Shown here: piece after piece, positions 11,936 through 22,772 of the stretch | Layout: each line of letters opens with the position of its first letter | How positions within the stretch are numbered: position 1 is the stretch's first letter | Assembly (NCBI GenBank): GCA_025526915.1 | Contig: JAHLKH010000013.1 | Span: 124,001-188,000, forward strand | Direction of reading: 5' to 3' | DNA length: 64,000 nucleotides | Source of the DNA: Entophlyctis helioformis | Lineage: Eukaryota; Chytridiomycota; Chytridiomycetes; Chytridiales; Chytriomycetaceae | Translations under genes and position numbers: made by a program | Notes under the pieces: generated by a model | Told to the model about the DNA's origin: nothing | Databases searched by the model: none | What the model saw: only the letters and a program-made list of their open reading frames with translations

Positions 11936-13212
11936 ATGCTGTCCGAACTCGCCCGCCGTGCCACGCCCTCCACGACCGCCGTTGCTGTCGGAGTTGCAGC
12001 GACACTGCGCCAGGTGCGTCGCTCCTTCGCTTGCTGCCTCCTGTCCGCTAGCAGAGCGCTCGCCCTCCTGCTCTGGCAGGGTCCGGCATGCCTGCGCCAG
12101 CCGCCGTATCTGCAGCCGTATCTGCAACTGCCAGCCTGTCCCAAGGATGCGTCTGTCGAGCCACCTCGCACGGCAGGCACTTGAGCGTGTCTGAGCAGCC
12201 GCCCGCCTTGCCGTGTGCACGCCAGCCCTGTGCTCGCCAGTCTAACACTTGCGTGTCTGTCTGCTCCGTCTGTCTGTCTGTATGCTCTGTGTCTGCTCTA
12301 TGTGTCTGCGCTGCCCGCCCACAGACTGCCGCTCGCCGTGCCTTTGCAACGTCGCTTCCATCTGGTGCGTTCATGTGTATGCCGGACGTCCGCTGCTGAC
12401 TCACTCATCGCCGGAAGGCAGACTGACATGCTTTCCTGGCACCTCACCATGGACCGGCCCCACCGACCCTCGGCTCCCACCTGCCAGCGTACAACAAGAT
12501 CATTATCATGGGCAACGTCGGCAGAGCACCAGAGCACCGCGACTTCAAGACGGCTCCTCCTGCGTCCGATGAGGCTGGCGGCGCAGAGGCGGATGCGGGA
12601 TCGTCGGCACAGGGCGACGGCTACTGGTCGCTTTCGGTTGCGCAAAACTACAACCGCAAGACGAGCGACGGTGTGTGGGCTCGCGACACCTTATGGCACC
12701 GTGTCCGTGCCAGCAAGCTCAGCTCGTCCATCACGACCGGGTAAGCGCGTTCGTGCGCGTCCGTGCGCGTCCCTGTTTCCCCCTCTTCTCACGCCGTCAA
12801 CGCCTGTCTGCCTGTCTGCCGGCCTGCCTACCGTCCGCCCGTCCATGGCATGCCATGCGCCGATCTGACTCTGTGCGTTCCCCGCCCGTGCAACAGGACC
12901 AAGGTGCTGGTCGAGGGCGAGCTCAGACCATGGCAGATGGGCGAAAAGAGCGGCGTGTTTGTGCAGGCAAGCCGCATCGTGCCCCTGTCGCGTCCCAACG
13001 CGCCAGAGTCGTCGGGCGATGCGCTTGCCGACGAGAGCGACACTAGCAGCCATGCAGCAGCCACCGGCTCGTACCAGCAGTCGGCATCCTCGTCGTCCTC
13101 GTCGTACCAGCAGAAACCGGCCCAGCAGAAACAGTTCAACAACAACAACGCGTATGGCCAGCAGGCGTACCAGCAGCGTCCTGCGGGCGGTCATGGCGAC
13201 CAGCGGTTCTGA
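11936..13212 (+). CDS. Mitochondrial single-stranded DNA-binding protein (Rim1/SSBP1 type)
   Basis: OB-fold protein that coats single-stranded mitochondrial DNA during replication. Exons 11936-12013, 12325-12364, 12488-12740 and 12897-13212 join in frame to about 228 residues. The first two exons encode an Arg/Ala/Ser-rich presequence (MLSELARRAT, then TAARRAFATSLPS), a good mitochondrial targeting peptide. The SSB core follows: NKIIIMGNVGRAPEHRDF, a variable Gly/Ala loop, YWSLSVAQNYNRK, TLWHRVR and TKVLVEGELRPWQ. The C terminus is Ser/Gln/Asn-rich (YQQ repeats), longer than yeast Rim1, and ends GGHGDQRF rather than the acidic tip of bacterial SSB. Intron 1 (about 310 bp) is rich in CTGT repeats. 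Confidence 0.9.
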
Positions 13213-13408
13213 TGTCCTTGAGTGGTGGAGCGATCATCAAGAGTCTGCGAGTGTGTCTTGTACCTTTCTGCATTCCTGCCTTTGAAAATGAATGGTCATA
13301 CATGGCAGCATCGTGTTTGTGGGGGTGGTTTCTGCACATCTATTCGGCTTACTGTACGAGTGGTGGTGGTGGTGGTGGTGGTAGTAGTGGTGATGGTGGT
13401 TGTGGTGA
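13213..13408. repeat. Convergent 3' spacer with a (GGT)n microsatellite
   Basis: About 200 bp lie between two convergent stop codons. The spacer contains an imperfect GGT/GTG run at roughly 13360-13410. No coding signal is seen, and both 3' UTRs presumably lie here. Confidence 0.5.
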
Positions 13409-14629
13409 TCAGCACTGCAACACGATCCATCTTGGCACGATCCCTCGGACAGCAATCGGATAGGTGCGGTGTGGATCTGCAGCGTCGTACACACAGCTCT
13501 GTGCGACCGGCCATGCACCGCCGGCCGCGCTTTTGAAGAACGATGCGAGCGCTTCATCCACGAGTGGTGAGGCACACGCGTAGATGACGGCATCCAGCCA
13601 TGAGAGGGAGGAACGGTCCAGCGACGTGTCAGTCTGCAGCGACACGATCGGCGGTCGTTTGTGTGTGAATGCAGGCAAGATGCGACGAGTGTCGAGTGGA
13701 AGCGTGGGCTGTTGCTGCTGTTGCTGCTGGATTGGTGCGATGGTCCCCTTGAGCTGAGCCAGGCGCGACATGCCAAGTGACCGCGGTGGCCGGTATCCAC
13801 CCTGCAGCATGACAGGACTAGCCACAGACGCCTTATCACGACCGCCATCCATCCTGCTGCCAGCAAACCGACGCAGCCATTCTCGCACCAGCGACTCTTT
13901 TACAACAACATGACACGGATTGTCATGATCCCAGCTCATCCCGTTGTCGCTGCCTGCATCCCCATCGTTGCTGCCGTCTGCGACGATCCGGTAGCTTGCA
14001 ACACCTCCCTCAAACACAAACGAGCCGCCGGCCGGTGTGACCAGCCGCCGCCACTGGATCGCGATGCCCGGCGCCATGGGCCGCATGTAGCGCCATGTCG
14101 ACCAATCGACCACGATGCGAGTCAAGGCGGATGCGGGCATCAGCTCGAGGGCCGACACGAGCGAAAAGTCTGCCCAGATGTGATGCTGCTTCTGTTGCTG
14201 TTGCTGCTGCTGCTGTGCTGGGCCATCTTGGCTCGCTGGCAGCCGGAACGCGCCACCAAAGCGATCCATGACAATGGCGACGGAGGAGGTGTCGATGGAG
14301 GTGTTGACGGTGTCGTTGACGGCGCTGTGCCCCGACGAAGCGTGCCACCATGGCTGTCCGAACCCGCGACCAACCACCAAGAGGAGTGCCTGCCCAGCGG
14401 CCGATGCGGTGGCCAGTGAGGCAGACAGACTGGATGGATGGCCGCAGCGGCGAGGATCAAACGGATAGAGCTCGCCTCCAAAGCGGCCGAGCAGCTGTGC
14501 CGTCGCCTGGGCATCGTCGTCCGAGGCGGCCAGTGTGGCTGCTGGCAGAGCCGTCTTGCTGTCGCCGCTCCTGTACAGGCTGGTGTGCAGCTCAAACGGA
14601 TCCATGCGTGGCTTGAACGTGGCAGCCAT
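13409..14629 (-). CDS. Hypothetical protein, single exon, 406 residues
   Basis: An uninterrupted reading frame from an ATG at 14629. I do not recognise the family. It starts MAATFKPRMDPFELHTSLYR. The middle has a more ordered stretch (IWADFSLVSALELMPASALT, then RIVVDWSTWRYMRPMAPGIA) followed by WDHDNPCHVVVKESLVREWL. Two poly-Gln runs (around residues 135-145 and 300) are encoded by CAG/CAA. The D-W-S-T-W-R-Y pattern recalls Rossmann-like proteins but no cofactor motif is evident. The gene is convergent with mtSSB and lies 48 bp downstream of the SIP5 stop on the same strand. It is supported as coding by its length and by the biased composition of the opposite frames. Confidence 0.65.
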   Translation of the reverse strand: MAATFKPRMDPFELHTSLYRSGDSKTALPAATLAASDDDAQATAQLLGRFGGELYPFDPRRCGHPSSLSASLATASAAGQALLLVVGRGFGQPWWHASSGHSAVNDTVNTSIDTSSVAIVMDRFGGAFRLPASQDGPAQQQQQQQQKQHHIWADFSLVSALELMPASALTRIVVDWSTWRYMRPMAPGIAIQWRRLVTPAGGSFVFEGGVASYRIVADGSNDGDAGSDNGMSWDHDNPCHVVVKESLVREWLRRFAGSRMDGGRDKASVASPVMLQGGYRPPRSLGMSRLAQLKGTIAPIQQQQQQQPTLPLDTRRILPAFTHKRPPIVSLQTDTSLDRSSLSWLDAVIYACASPLVDEALASFFKSAAGGAWPVAQSCVYDAADPHRTYPIAVRGIVPRWIVLQC

Positions 14630-14677
14630 GAGCTGCTGCTGATGCTGCTGCTATCGGCAAGATCAGAAAAGGAGGTT

Positions 14678-17600
14678 TCATTCGGCAGCTTCGGCGTGGG
14701 CATCGGTCTGGGCTGCTGCAATCACTGTACGAGGGATCGTGTCTGTGGGAGGTATCGTGGAAGGAGAGGGCGGCATCGCCATCGCTTTGGACGCACTCGA
14801 AGCATCGCCAGCAACAGCTGTTGGTGCTGATGCCAATGTCAATGGTGAGGCTGATGCGGATGCCGAGGCTGGGGATGGTACAAAGTGCGATGGTGTGGGC
14901 AATGGCAATTCGGCATGGCGGTCTTGCGGATGGCTTTCTCCAGACGACGACGGAGGATCAAGCGACAACCCAGACCCAGATCCAGATGCAGACGCCAGTT
15001 CCGATGCAACAGCGGCCGTGGCGGCAATGATGGCGGCCGTCGCTGCCGATGCGCCGGTTGGCGAGGTCGGAGACGAGGGATGCTCAGCCTCGCCGCCGTC
15101 GCTGACCAGACTCTTGCGAGCAGCCAGACTGTCAAAGCTGACGGCATCGTCGGCATCGTCGCGACGATCCGCCTCGCGACGCGTCGAGAGGGCCAGAATT
15201 CGCACCGTCTGCGGCTGTGAGAGCACCATGTCGTTGGTTGTTGTGATGTCGGACATGCCGTCTGCCACCATGGGCTCTGTGTGCTCGAGCGTCGCGTGCA
15301 TAAAGCGGTCTGTGCGCATGCTCGATGTGTCAAAGGTCGGTGCGTTGGAGTGTGTGGTCTCCATGGACATGGCATCGCGGTCACGGAAGCGGTCCGTCAA
15401 CCTGCCGTCCGAGTCGAGCGGCTCTGGAGTGTGCGACTGCAAGGAGGTGTGGTGAAAGTGGACTTGCGTCTGAGAATGCGATTGCGATGAGCGATCTTGG
15501 TCGACCGAAGAAAGCTGCTGAAGAGGCGTAACGTTATGATCTTGTTGTGGCTGTTGTTGCTGTTGTTGTTGTTGCGTTTGCTGTTGCTGGTGCGAGGACG
15601 ACGAGCGGCCATCGTCTGCCTGAACACGCGTGTCGACAGTGTCGAGTGTGGCAGGGCGAGACAAGGACGACGAGGGGCCAGCCTGGCTGGAAGAAGCTGC
15701 TGGCTGAGGGTCTGCAGCGGATGCCTGGCTCAGCCGGATGGCCTCTGCCATCTCATCCTGCTGCTGTTGTTGCTGCTGCTGTTCTGCCTCGCGCATGGAG
15801 CGACGCATGGCTTCAATCATCATGAGTTCTTCGATGTCGGCACCCATGTGACGCATAGCTGGAGAGCATGATGCAGCAGCCAAAAGAAACGACACAGCGC
15901 GCAAGAGTGAGTGACTGAGTGCTGGACAAGAATGGAGGGAGGAGCAAGCCAAGCGGATGCAAGAGTGAGCAGCCGAATGCAGGTGCACGCACCGTGGAGA
16001 TACGAGAATGAGGAATCCTGGCGGGTTTCACGGGCAGCGCGTCTGGCGGCGCGGCGTTCAGACGAAGATGAGGCAGTGTCAAAGCGAGTCAGAGTTTCCA
16101 GCAGCTCGGCAGCAGCCGAGGCGGCACCGGCGAGTTCCTGGTCGCCTAGCAAGGGACGCGGAAGGCCGGGCATGACCTGGCGACGCTGGTTCAAGGCGCG
16201 ATCGAGGGCAGCGCGGTGCTGGCGTTGCTGCCAGTCTGGCCGCAGATCGTCCGAGGAGACGACGGTTGGGTTTGTGTGGCTTGTGCTCTTGCGCCTGCGG
16301 CCCTGCTCGAGATGAGCGTGAGATGCCGATGCCGATGCAGCAGCAGCAGGGGCACGCGGGATGTCGCCGGCGAGGCTTGACTGCGATGCGGCAGTTGCCT
16401 GGTCGGCAGCCACGAGGGGAGCATTGGCAGCATTGGCAGCATTGGCAGCCGACGGGGCGTCGACCGAGGATGGACGCGAGTCGGGCAGCGGATCGCTGGA
16501 AGCATTGGCATTGGCATTGGGAGTGGAGTGCAAAAAGGCAAAGTCGTTGTCGTAGCGCTGCCTGAAGCCGAGCGAGCCGACGGGGTTGTAGACGACGCCA
16601 AAGTGGGGGACGACGCAGTAGGGGCACTCTGCGGGGGCAAATGTCGAGTCGGGCCGCTTGATCTGGATGAAGCAGTCTGTGCAGATGGGCTGGTCGCAGC
16701 AGCGGGTGAAGTTGATGTTCCTTGGGTAGAACTGGCGGGCGTGGGGTGGGCGAGGCATCCCGGCGGAGAGAGAGAGAGACAGAGGAGAGAGAGGAGAGAG
16801 AGACAGGAGAGAGAGACAGAGGAGAGAGACAAGGAATATGCTTTCGTGTCAGTGTCGTGTGTGTGTGTGTCGGGGAGTGCGTCGGATGCGCGTCTGCAAC
16901 GGGTCGCTCGTGTGGCTCTTTCAGAGGCAGCAGGAGAGAGCAAGGGTCGGGGCTGTCTCACGGCCGTCTCACCGAGATGCGTGAGACAGCCACCAGACAG
17001 CCAGATGAGACAGCCGACAGACAGCCAGATGAGACAGCCGACAGACAGCCAAGAGACACGCACCAGGAAGCAGATGGGGCACTCGACCGGCGAGTGGTAC
17101 AGCTCGTCGATGGTGAGGGCCGCTGCGCCGTTGAGCGACGATTGCGATGCAGACTGCGGCATCTTGGCGTGCCCTGGCTGGTGTGCTTGCCCTGGCTGGT
17201 GTGCTTGCCCTGGCTGGTGCTCTGGCTGGTGTGCTTGCCCTGGCTGGTGCTCTGGCTGGTGCGGCCCGCTTGCACTGGCGGTGCTATCCTGCGGCGTGTT
17301 GCCACGGTGCTCGCGCGATGCTGGTGCAGATGCAGAGGCCGGCGCAGTCGCAGACTCTGTGCCCTCCTTGGCAGGCACTGCGGGCACACCGGGCACGCCA
17401 GGCACACCGGGCACACCAGCCGCTGCGGGCACTGCGGGTCTTGGCGGCGGGTCGTTCTCGTCCTCGAGGCCAACGTAAAAGGGTGCCAGTCGCCGCTCGA
17501 CGATCAAGCGCCGGACAATGTGCATGTTGTAGTCCCTGGCCGCCGTCGAGTACAGCTTGCCGTTCGGCACGACGGCGCCGTGGTCGACGACGAGCGTCAT

Positions 17601-17924
17601 GTCTTCCTGCTGCTGGCGGGCCTGTGTCTGCGCAAGCTGCCAGGCGCCCGTCAGCGCTGATGCTGCTGCCGTTGCCGCTGCCGTTGCCGCTGCCGTTGCC
17701 GTTGCTGTGGTGGTGATGTGGCTGGCTCGGCGGCCTGTGCTGGGCCGGCCAGGGTGGCCTGCAGCGAGCGACGGGGTCGAGCCGGCGGCCTGCCTAGAAG
17801 AGCCAGACGCATACGGCCTCGACGAGCCCGTCCCCGGCCCTGTCCCTGCTGCCGAACCTGTTGCTGAACCTGATGCGGATGCTGTGCCACTCTGGCTCGA
17901 GTGGCGAGATGAGTTGGCCCCCAT
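14678..17924 (-). CDS. SIP5: SIP5-like RING-type zinc-finger protein
   Basis: Fungal SIP5 family; the yeast member interacts with Snf1 kinase and the Reg1/Glc7 phosphatase. Exons 17924-17064, 16731-15993 and 15858-14678 join in frame to about 926 residues. The N terminus MGANSSR is a likely myristoylation signal. The zinc finger is split by intron 1: VECPICFL joins [20 protein letters not shown] and then AECPYC, matching the SIP5 C-P-I-C...R-C-C-x-x-P-I-C-x-x-C pattern. The C-terminal exon begins with ubiquitin-interacting-motif-like helices ([29 protein letters not shown]). Low-complexity insertions are large, including tandem HQPGQA-type repeats just before the finger. Intron 1 (about 330 bp) is the longest and carries AGAG and CAGACAGC repeats. 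The start is 220 bp from the divergent clathrin gene. Confidence 0.88.
17163..17265 (-). repeat. Tandem repeat encoding H-Q-P-G-Q-A units in SIP5
   Basis: An 18-bp unit (CTGGTGTGCTTGCCCTGG on the plus strand) is repeated several times, interspersed with a 12-bp variant. It encodes alternating HQPGQA and [10 protein letters not shown]. The frame is preserved in all copies. Confidence 0.75.
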
Positions 17925-18144
17925 GCCGATTTGAATGTTCCGGAAAACGCCGATTTGCTAAACTTGAGCTTTGAATCAGAGACCAACGGTAGGCCATCTG
18001 CGACGCTGGACGTTGGACGTTGGACGCTGGACGTTGGACGTTGGACGTTGGACGCTGGACGTTGGCCATCTGGCTTGGTGGCCTGCTGACCGGCCGACTC
18101 ACTGACCGGCCGACCTACCAACCAACCGACTCACCAACCGACAG
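17925..18144. promoter_or_regulatory. Divergent promoter region, SIP5 / clathrin light chain
   Basis: A 220-bp spacer between divergent starts. Positions 18004-18066 hold about six tandem copies of a 10-mer, GGACGTTGGA / GGACGCTGGA, followed by CGACTNACCAACCGAC-type repeats. The repeat lies within 150 bp of both genes and could be a cluster of factor sites or simply a microsatellite. Confidence 0.5.
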
Positions 18145-19356
18145 ATGGCCGACTCTGCAAACAACGACTTCTTCCTGGGCGACGATCCCGCCGCAGACTT
18201 TCTGGCGCGCGAGCAGGCCATCCTCGGTGCCGACGCTGCGCTCTTTGGCAACCCCATCACGGACGCTCCGGCCGCATCGGCCAGCGCTGCCGCCGGTGCG
18301 GGCTCGGACTTTGCCGCCTTCTCGTCGGCGCCTGTGGGCACGGACGCCTCGGCCAACGTCTTTGGCGCCTTTGATGCCGGTGCGGCCGCCTTCCCGCCGC
18401 CAGCCAGCGTCGTCCTCGACTCGGCAACCGCCAACACGACCGCCGACATCTTTGCGGCGGCCCAGCAGCCCCTGCCTGCTGGCGCCGACCTGTCGCCCGC
18501 CAACGACGCCTCCAGCTTTGGCTTCAACGCCGCTGCCTTCCCCGAAGTCTCTGCCTTTGTGAGTGGCATGCGTCGCCGCGCTGGGCCTGCTGCTGCATGG
18601 CCGCCCACTCACGTCTGCTCACGCCTGCTGACCGTGTTTCGCCAGGGTGTGCCTTCAGGCGGCGTGTTTGCCCCTGTGGCCGTTGCCGTGCCCGAGATCG
18701 AGCCAGAGCCGCTTCGGTACGCACCTCTGCACACCAACCCTTGTCGCTGCTGCTGCTTCTGCCATGTCCCTGCTGCGACCAGTGGTGAACGATCGCACAG
18801 GCGAGCTGACACTTGGCGTGGTCTGCCCGTCTGGACAGCGAGTGGCGCGAGCGGTTCAATGCCGCCGTGGCCGAGCGCGACGCACGGTCAAAGGGCAAGC
18901 ACGACCTTATCCTGCAGCAGGCCAAGGAGAACCTCGAGCGCTTCTATGCCGAGTACAGCGACAAAAAGACAAAGTCGATCGCCAAGAACAAGGAGCTCGA
19001 GAAGACGCTGCTGGCTGCTCGCGACGACACGGCCTCTGGCACCGTCTGGGTTCGTGTTGCCTGCTTGACTGCAACTGTGCATGGCTGCAGCGGTGCATGG
19101 GCTGGGCACAGATCTAACCACCATGCGGATGCATGCATGCACTCAACAGGAGCGCGCCGTGAAGCAGATTGAGAGCGCACAGGCGTCCAACAAGGACAAG
19201 AAGCTGGACGACAAAAAGGACAAGAAGGACAAGGCGGCGGGTGCGGCTGGTGGCGCTGCTGCTGGCCCCAAGGCCAAGACGCGCGACACGGCCCGCTTCA
19301 AGCAGCTGCTGTTCTCGCTTCGCAACGACAAGAGCGCGCCTGGCGTGGCTGTCTGA
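18145..19356 (+). CDS. Clathrin light chain
   Basis: Light chain that decorates the clathrin heavy-chain hub and regulates coat assembly in endocytosis and Golgi traffic. Exons 18145-18558, 18646-18716, 18839-19049 and 19150-19356 join in frame to 300 residues. The N-terminal acidic motif region reads DDPAADFLAREQAILG. A long Ala-rich linker follows, then the heavy-chain-binding coiled helix (LREWRERFNAAVAERDARSK; LERFYAEYSDKKTKSIAKNK; EKTLL). The conserved W at the exon 3/4 junction (TASGTVWERAVKQIE) and the C-terminal DTARFKQLLFSLRNDKSAPG match the family. The Lys/Asp-rich insert before the last 30 residues is unusual but in frame. Confidence 0.93.
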
Positions 19357-19536
19357 GCGCCAGTCTGCTCGGCCGCTGCATGCATCTCCCACCTCCAACC
19401 GTGCCCATTTCCATCTCCAACCCATTCCCATCTCCCACCCATCCCTCTTTCGCCACAGTCGCCACCATCGTCCCGATTGAACACACCATCAGCCACATTT
19501 TTCCTGTCTTGCCCTTGACCACCAACTGACGTGGCC

Positions 19537-19743
19537 ATGAACCGCTCGAGTGCACCGTCCGCCACCACGGCAGCGTCCGTGTCCGTGCCGCCCCGGCACA
19601 AGACCGCTGCCGACATGGCCACCGCCGTGCACAGCAGCGCTGCCCCTCTCGCAGCCCCTCCCGCAGCCGGCACCAGTGCACCGGCAGCAGAAGCCGCTCC
19701 AACGCCACTGCGTGTATCTGTCCAGCAGCCACAACCACTGGGA

Positions 19744-19786
<43 letters not shown>

Positions 19787-22578
19787 TCGCAGGCAGCCCT
19801 CGAAGCCCCCCGCTGCCAGCCCATCTGCCGCAGTCGCCTGCTGTTGGATCGCGAGGAGCGTCGCTGTGGCTGTCGTCGCTAGGGCCTGCCAGCGCCTCGT
19901 CAGCCAGCGCATCGACGAGCGGCACCTCGACGAACGATCACTCCACCAGCAGTGGCGGCACGGGCCAACCAATGCAGCCGCAGCACAGCACAGCCAAGGC
20001 CGCCAAGTTTGCGGCCTCGTCTTCACTTCCCGCCACCACCACCACCACCAGCGCCTCGCCCTCTGCCGCCATGGCTGGTTCTGCTCCTGCCGGCACCCCG
20101 CCGCCTGCCTCGTCCTCCCCGTCGACGCCCCCGTCCAGCGATCCGTTCAGCGATCCCACAGACGACGTCAGCCACCACCACAGCAACCACCACCAGCACC
20201 ACGACACCAGCCCGTCCCTATCGCCGTCTGCCTCTGCCGGCGACCTGGCGGGCAGAGGTGGTGCACACGGCTCGGCGGCTGCACCATCCAGCCCAGGCGC
20301 TGCCTCGAACAGCAACGGCCAGACCACCACCACCACCAGCAGCGGCACCAGCGCCAAGCTGTCGTCGTTTGCCAAGTCGTTCCAGAAGCGCACGGCGGCC
20401 GTGGCCAAGGTGGCTGCAGAAGGAACGGCCAAGTTTGGCTCGATGGCCTACGAGAAGGGCTCCGAGTGGGGGCAAAAGGCCAAGACGGCCGCCGTGCAGG
20501 CGAGCACCACGATTGCCCAGAAGCGCAGAGGTGAGTGTGTGGGCGTCTCGGCTGCGTGCCCGCTGTGCGGGTTGGCCGCTGCCCTCCACCATGCGGCGCC
20601 GTGTCATGCCTTGTCGTGACGTGCGCTTGCGCATGCTTTCGTGGTGGTGCACAGCACATCCCCACAGAGCTCGTCGCAGCAGAGCTCAGCGCACTCACGC
20701 TTGCCTTGTCTGCACACCTGCACCGCACCGCACCGCACCGCACTGTACCGCAACAGAGTACGAGGACCACTCGGCACACCAGAGCCCCAGCGGGTCTGCA
20801 AACGGCCTCAACAGCGGCGGCAGCCAGCAGCAGCAGCAGCAGCAGCCAGCGCCGCTGTATCCCATCTTTGGCGCCTCCATCTTGGATGCCGTGCTGCGAT
20901 CCAAGCCAGGCTCCAACCCGTACAAGGACGTCCCGATCATCGTCTACCGCTGCATCGAGTTTCTGGACGCCAATGGTACTTTGCCGTCTGTCTGGCCCTC
21001 TGATCCTATGGCACACACACACCGACCAGCCGGCTGACTGAGACTGACTGATTGATACGTTCGAACGTGCGTGCTGGCGTGCGCTGCAGGGCTCGAGGAG
21101 ATTGGCATGTACCGCCTGTCTGGATCCATCACCGAAGTGCAGAGCCTGCGCCGCCTGTTCAACTCGGGCGACGATGTCGACCTTGCGCAGCTCTATCCCG
21201 ACCCCAACGCCATTGCGTCTCTGTTCAAGAGCTTCTTCCGCGAATGCAAGTCTCTGTCTGCTGCCGATCCATCTGCCCGCCTATCCCCTCGGCCACGGCC
21301 CTGCACAGACCGCATGCTGACGCTCATCATGCCATGCCCACAGTGCCCGAGAACATCCTCACCAAGGAGCTGCTGCCCGTGTTCATGGCGCCGTTTGCAA
21401 AGTTTACAGACGACGACGCCACGTTCCCGCAGCACCTGACCGCGTCCGACCAGCACCCCATCACGTCCGACCCCGCCACGCTGGCTGCGCTCTCTGCCGC
21501 CGCGCGCCGCCTGCCTCGCCAAAACTACGCCGTCCTCGCGGTGCTGTTTGCGCACCTCTCGCGCGTCTCTGCCCGCCACGCCGTCAACAAGATGGGCATT
21601 GGCAACCTGCAGGTCGTCTGGACACCGACGCTTGGATTCGGCAGCTCGCTCTTTGCCGTGTTCCTGGCACAGCACAGCCGGCTGTTCCCCATGGACGCGT
21701 CCTACTATAGCGCGACCCCAGCATCTGCGTCGGCTTCTGCCCCTGCGTTCAACACACCGCCTGGCAGCGCCAGCTCGAGCCCCGTCTTTGCGTCGGGCAC
21801 AGTGCTCCCTGCACGTGGATCGTCGCATGGCCAGTCACCGCCTCCGCCCGACACCGCCAGCGAGCACAGCAAGATTGTCATTCCGCCGCGGTCGGCCACC
21901 TCGAGCGGTCAGGCCTCTGCCGGCATCTTGGGCGACACGGACCTTGCACGCAGCCGGCCCCCCAGCGCAAGTGCAAGCGCAAGCGCAAGTGCATACCCTC
22001 CAGCTCAATCCAACGCACCGGTGCAGCGCACGGGGGCTCGATCGCCGTCGCCGACCAAGAAGCCGCTGCCGCCCATCCCGCCGTCGTCGCGCCTGTCGAC
22101 GCATTTCGGCAAGTCCCGCCTGTCCAATGGGTCGCTGCTCGACACGGCCGACGGCGATGCTGGGGGCGACATTCTCGCGTCGTACATGGCTGCCCCTGCC
22201 CCGGCGCCTGTGCGTGCGGGTGCTGGTGCATCTGCAGCTGTGGCGTCTGGCCAAACCGAGGCGTACAACCCGTTTGACGAAATCTATGGCGGTGTCGAGG
22301 GCCTCACGCTGCTGCGCGGCGACGCGGGCCCGGCTTCTGCACCCGTGATGCCGTCGGGCGTCGGGAACCAAGCCGGCAGGCTGCAGGCCTCGGCTGCCGG
22401 AGAGCCATTGTCATCTTCGTCATCGACGGGTGAGGCGGCTGCACCCCCGAAACCGCCTCGCGGTACACGGTCTGCCAATCCCGACTACTCTGCTGGTCGA
22501 CAGCCCGATCTGGCCTATGACCCGCCTGCGACGACGAGCGGCGGCATCAAGATCCCGCCACGGAATCAGTCCAAGTGA
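19537..22578 (+). CDS. RhoGAP-domain protein (Sac7/Bag7-like arrangement)
   Basis: GTPase-activating protein for Rho-family GTPases. Exons 19537-20530, 20757-20975, 21090-21245 and 21344-22578 join in frame to about 867 residues. The N-terminal 330 residues are low-complexity with poly-Gln and Ser/Thr/His tracts, then a basic amphipathic helix region (FAKSFQKRTAAVAKVAAEGT). The RhoGAP domain is clear: PYKDVPIIVYRCIEFLDANG, LEEIGMYRLSGS (the catalytic arginine is the R of Y-R-L-S-G), and NYAVLAVLFAHL then NKMGIGNLQVVWTPTL. Intron 3 is a GC-AG intron (CGCGAAT|gcaagt to cacag|TGCCC), giving FFRELPENILTKELL. The C-terminal tail is Pro/Ser-rich with an SPTKKPLPPIPPSSR stretch, a possible SH3 ligand. 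GTPase specificity is unknown. Confidence 0.9.
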
Positions 22579-22772
22579 CCACCGCCAGGGTTCGAGCGTC
22601 GATCTTTTTCTCTCTTTCACTCACTCTCAGCTCATCCATGTATCCATTGCTGGAAATACACACTCATTTTATCATCATCATCATTGTCGTCGTGTGGTGC
22701 CAACCTTGTCCCATGACTGCCTGTGCATGCTGCGTGGCTAGACAATCATGACTGATGCCATGTACCCGTTTT
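22579..22772. other. Convergent 3' spacer, RhoGAP / PHAF1
   Basis: About 190 bp between convergent stops. The spacer contains an (ATC)n run near 22672-22686. Nothing else is supported. Confidence 0.35.

Noticed and set aside
14739..15455. Plus-strand frame of 238 residues opposite SIP5
   Set aside because: It is the complement of a Ser/Thr/Ala-rich SIP5 exon; Asp/Ala-rich shadow composition and no domain.
16760..17060. AGAG/CAGACAGC repeats as a separate mobile or repeat element
   Set aside because: They lie within SIP5 intron 1 and are simple intronic microsatellites without terminal repeats.
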